A stretch of 64,000 nucleotides of DNA from Hallella multisaccharivorax DSM 17128 (GTDB lineage Bacteria > Bacteroidota > Bacteroidia > Bacteroidales > Bacteroidaceae), in the NCBI RefSeq assembly GCF_000218235.1, contig NZ_GL945017.1, forward strand, positions 2,866,422 to 2,930,421. The letters are read 5' to 3'. Below are positions 62,671 through 64,000 of the stretch, in pieces (the first letter of the stretch is position 1; every line of letters begins with the position of its first letter). A program made the translations under genes and the position numbers. The notes below the pieces were generated by a model. It worked only from the letters and a program-made list of their open reading frames with translations, was not told the origin of the DNA and ran no database searches.

Positions 62671-64000
62671 CTACAGGATGATATTGTTTCCTAACTGCCT
62701 CGCCAGAGCATTGCGTATCTGCTGCATGTCCTTGTATTCGGTCATCAGCTGTTTGAGTCTTTCTTTATTGGTGCCCACCTTCGCCATCTCAGTCTGGATT
62801 TCCTTGAGGTGTAGTTCTACATATCCTTTGCGGAAGTCGAGCAGCAAATGTTCGGTCTGTGTTTTAAGGGCATCGACTGCATTGGTTTCTCGTTGCAGCA
62901 GGGCTTCCTTGTTCTGAGGGCCTCCCTCCCGTTGCTTCGTGACGTGGTAGCTATCTGCCGACAGCTCTGTAGCTGCACGGCACACCTCAATGTCGTCGTG
63001 GTGCAGGAAGTAAGGTTCGGCTTTCCATTGCGGGTTTAAGCTGTGCTGTGAAGCCTCCTGCAGCATGCGGTCGAATAGTGTGTTACCCAGTGAGAGCCGG
63101 TCTGCGGCAAGACTGTAAGCTACTACTTGTGCCACCGTGAGATCATGGTGTTGTCCCTGATCATCCTCCACATTATTATATATAACACATTCTCCATGCT
63201 TGACTATAAGACGCATGAGGAGGGAAGAGGGAGTGGAAACTCCGTCAGAAGACTCGCTTCGGATTTCCCCAATGGGGGAGGGGAAAGGGCTGACGGACCC
63301 GTCTTCAGCGTCGCTGGAAGCATTGGTGCCGCTTCGATCATTAGTGAGGGTTGATGAAAAGCTATTAGCGCGACTTCTTATAAATGCGTTCATGCGATTG
63401 ATGAGCGTAGCCTCGGAAATACCGATACGCTGCGAACAGTCGTGGAGATAGGTGTCGCGCAGGATGGGATCTTGGATTACAGAGATACTCCCTACAATGG
63501 AATTGATGGCGTCGGCCCGTTTCTTTGGGTCAGCCTCATCTTTGAGCAGCAGGTGAGTCTTGAACTGGATAAAGTCCTCCTGATGCGCCTCTATATAGTT
63601 GCGGAAGTCTTCGGCAGTGTGGTTTCTGGCAAACTCGTCAGGGTCTTGTCCGTTGGGGAGAAGCAGCACTCTGAGACTCATGCCTTCGGAGAGCAACATG
63701 TCAGTGCCCCGGAGGGCGGCGTGAATGCCTGCTGCATCGCCATCGTAGATGAGAGTGATGTTTGAGGTGAAGCGGTGTAGCATGTGTATCTGATGCAGGC
63801 TCAAGGCCGTACCCGAATTGGCCACGACATTCTCTATTCCGCATTGGTGCATGGAGATGACGTCTGCCTGCCCTTCTACCATATACACGCGATTCTCTTT
63901 GGCAATGGCGCGCTTTGCCTGCCAAATGCCATAGAGCTCGTGGTCCTTATGAAAAACCTCAGAGTCGGGTGAGTTAACGTATTTCTGGTTGACGCCTTTT
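62671..64000 (-). CDS. dnaG: DNA primase, C-terminal part (continues beyond the window)
   Basis: The frame is open to the window edge: KYVNSPDSEVFHKDHELYGIWQAKRAI, then the TOPRIM core RVYMVEGQADVISMHQCGIENVVANSGTALS and YDGDAAGIHAA with the metal-binding acidic residues. The DnaB-binding C-terminal region follows, with a low-complexity Ser-rich linker (about 62671+600 to 700 bases). The zinc-binding N-terminus is outside. It makes RNA primers for replication. No stop or shift is seen. Confidence 0.93.
   Translation of the reverse strand, partial: KGVNQKYVNSPDSEVFHKDHELYGIWQAKRAIAKENRVYMVEGQADVISMHQCGIENVVANSGTALSLHQIHMLHRFTSNITLIYDGDAAGIHAALRGTDMLLSEGMSLRVLLLPNGQDPDEFARNHTAEDFRNYIEAHQEDFIQFKTHLLLKDEADPKKRADAINSIVGSISVIQDPILRDTYLHDCSQRIGISEATLINRMNAFIRSRANSFSSTLTNDRSGTNASSDAEDGSVSPFPSPIGEIRSESSDGVSTPSSLLMRLIVKHGECVIYNNVEDDQGQHHDLTVAQVVAYSLAADRLSLGNTLFDRMLQEASQHSLNPQWKAEPYFLHHDDIEVCRAATELSADSYHVTKQREGGPQNKEALLQRETNAVDALKTQTEHLLLDFRKGYVELHLKEIQTEMAKVGTNKERLKQLMTEYKDMQQIRNALARQLGNNIIL

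Overview
The window looks like a chromosomal segment of a gut or oral Bacteroidales bacterium, most likely Prevotellaceae (Prevotella/Segatella type). The reasons are repeated promoters of the Bacteroidetes form TTG-N20-TAnnTTTG, many SusC-like and carboxypeptidase-regulatory outer-membrane proteins, GLPGLI and DUF3822 proteins, single-chain GlyRS, and an etfB-etfA-acyl-CoA dehydrogenase operon. Species is not determined. Housekeeping DNA (27-34 kb, 49-64 kb) is visibly richer in G+C than the accessory DNA (0.6-15 kb, 34.7-47.6 kb).

Region 1 (1-17.2 kb) is a peptide natural-product (RiPP) island. It starts at the 3' end of a group II intron. A minus-strand operon follows, in transcription order: outer-membrane protein (9104-11734), Gly-Gly leader precursor peptide (8807-9043), GLPGLI protein, radical SAM maturase, pseudo-radical-SAM protein, six-bladed propeller protein, C39-peptidase ABC exporter (1099-3276) and a short membrane-anchored partner. 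An IS1595-family element with 20-bp inverted ends and an 8-bp target duplication splits the maturase gene. Across ISL3 and IS5-type debris lies a divergent plus-strand operon: a second precursor with three DCxCGxANxN repeats, an intact SPASM radical SAM maturase and an outer-membrane protein. It has no exporter of its own, so the two operons may share parts.

Region 2 (17.2-27 kb) holds a cupin-nitroreductase-ferritin set, a LytS/LytTR two-component pair beside a perfect 26-bp tandem repeat, a small lipoprotein operon, a second 5'-truncated group II intron, palindromic repeat elements, and a TonB receptor with a LytTR membrane regulator.

Region 3 (27-34.5 kb) holds glyS, an FKBP lipoprotein, a 22-bp tandem repeat, a GH51 arabinofuranosidase and dnaK.

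Region 4 (34.7-47.4 kb) is a phase-variable restriction/defence island. It contains a serine invertase, two silent specificity cassettes, an AAA ATPase inside the invertible segment, a large Eco57I-type methyltransferase whose C-terminal specificity domain is flanked by matching inverted repeats, a PLD-SNF2 helicase, small accessory genes (one frameshifted) and a second AAA/DUF4143 ATPase. Inversion at two repeat families could assemble up to six specificities.

Region 5 (47.6-64 kb) holds a DUF2975-like/XRE pair, a palindromic repeat, a Pif1-like helicase with C-terminal HTH, etfB-etfA-acd, a DUF3822-rsmD-RecD-like helicase operon, cardiolipin synthase, queD-queE, a TPR protein and the 3' part of dnaG. 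No tRNA, rRNA or CRISPR array was recognised.
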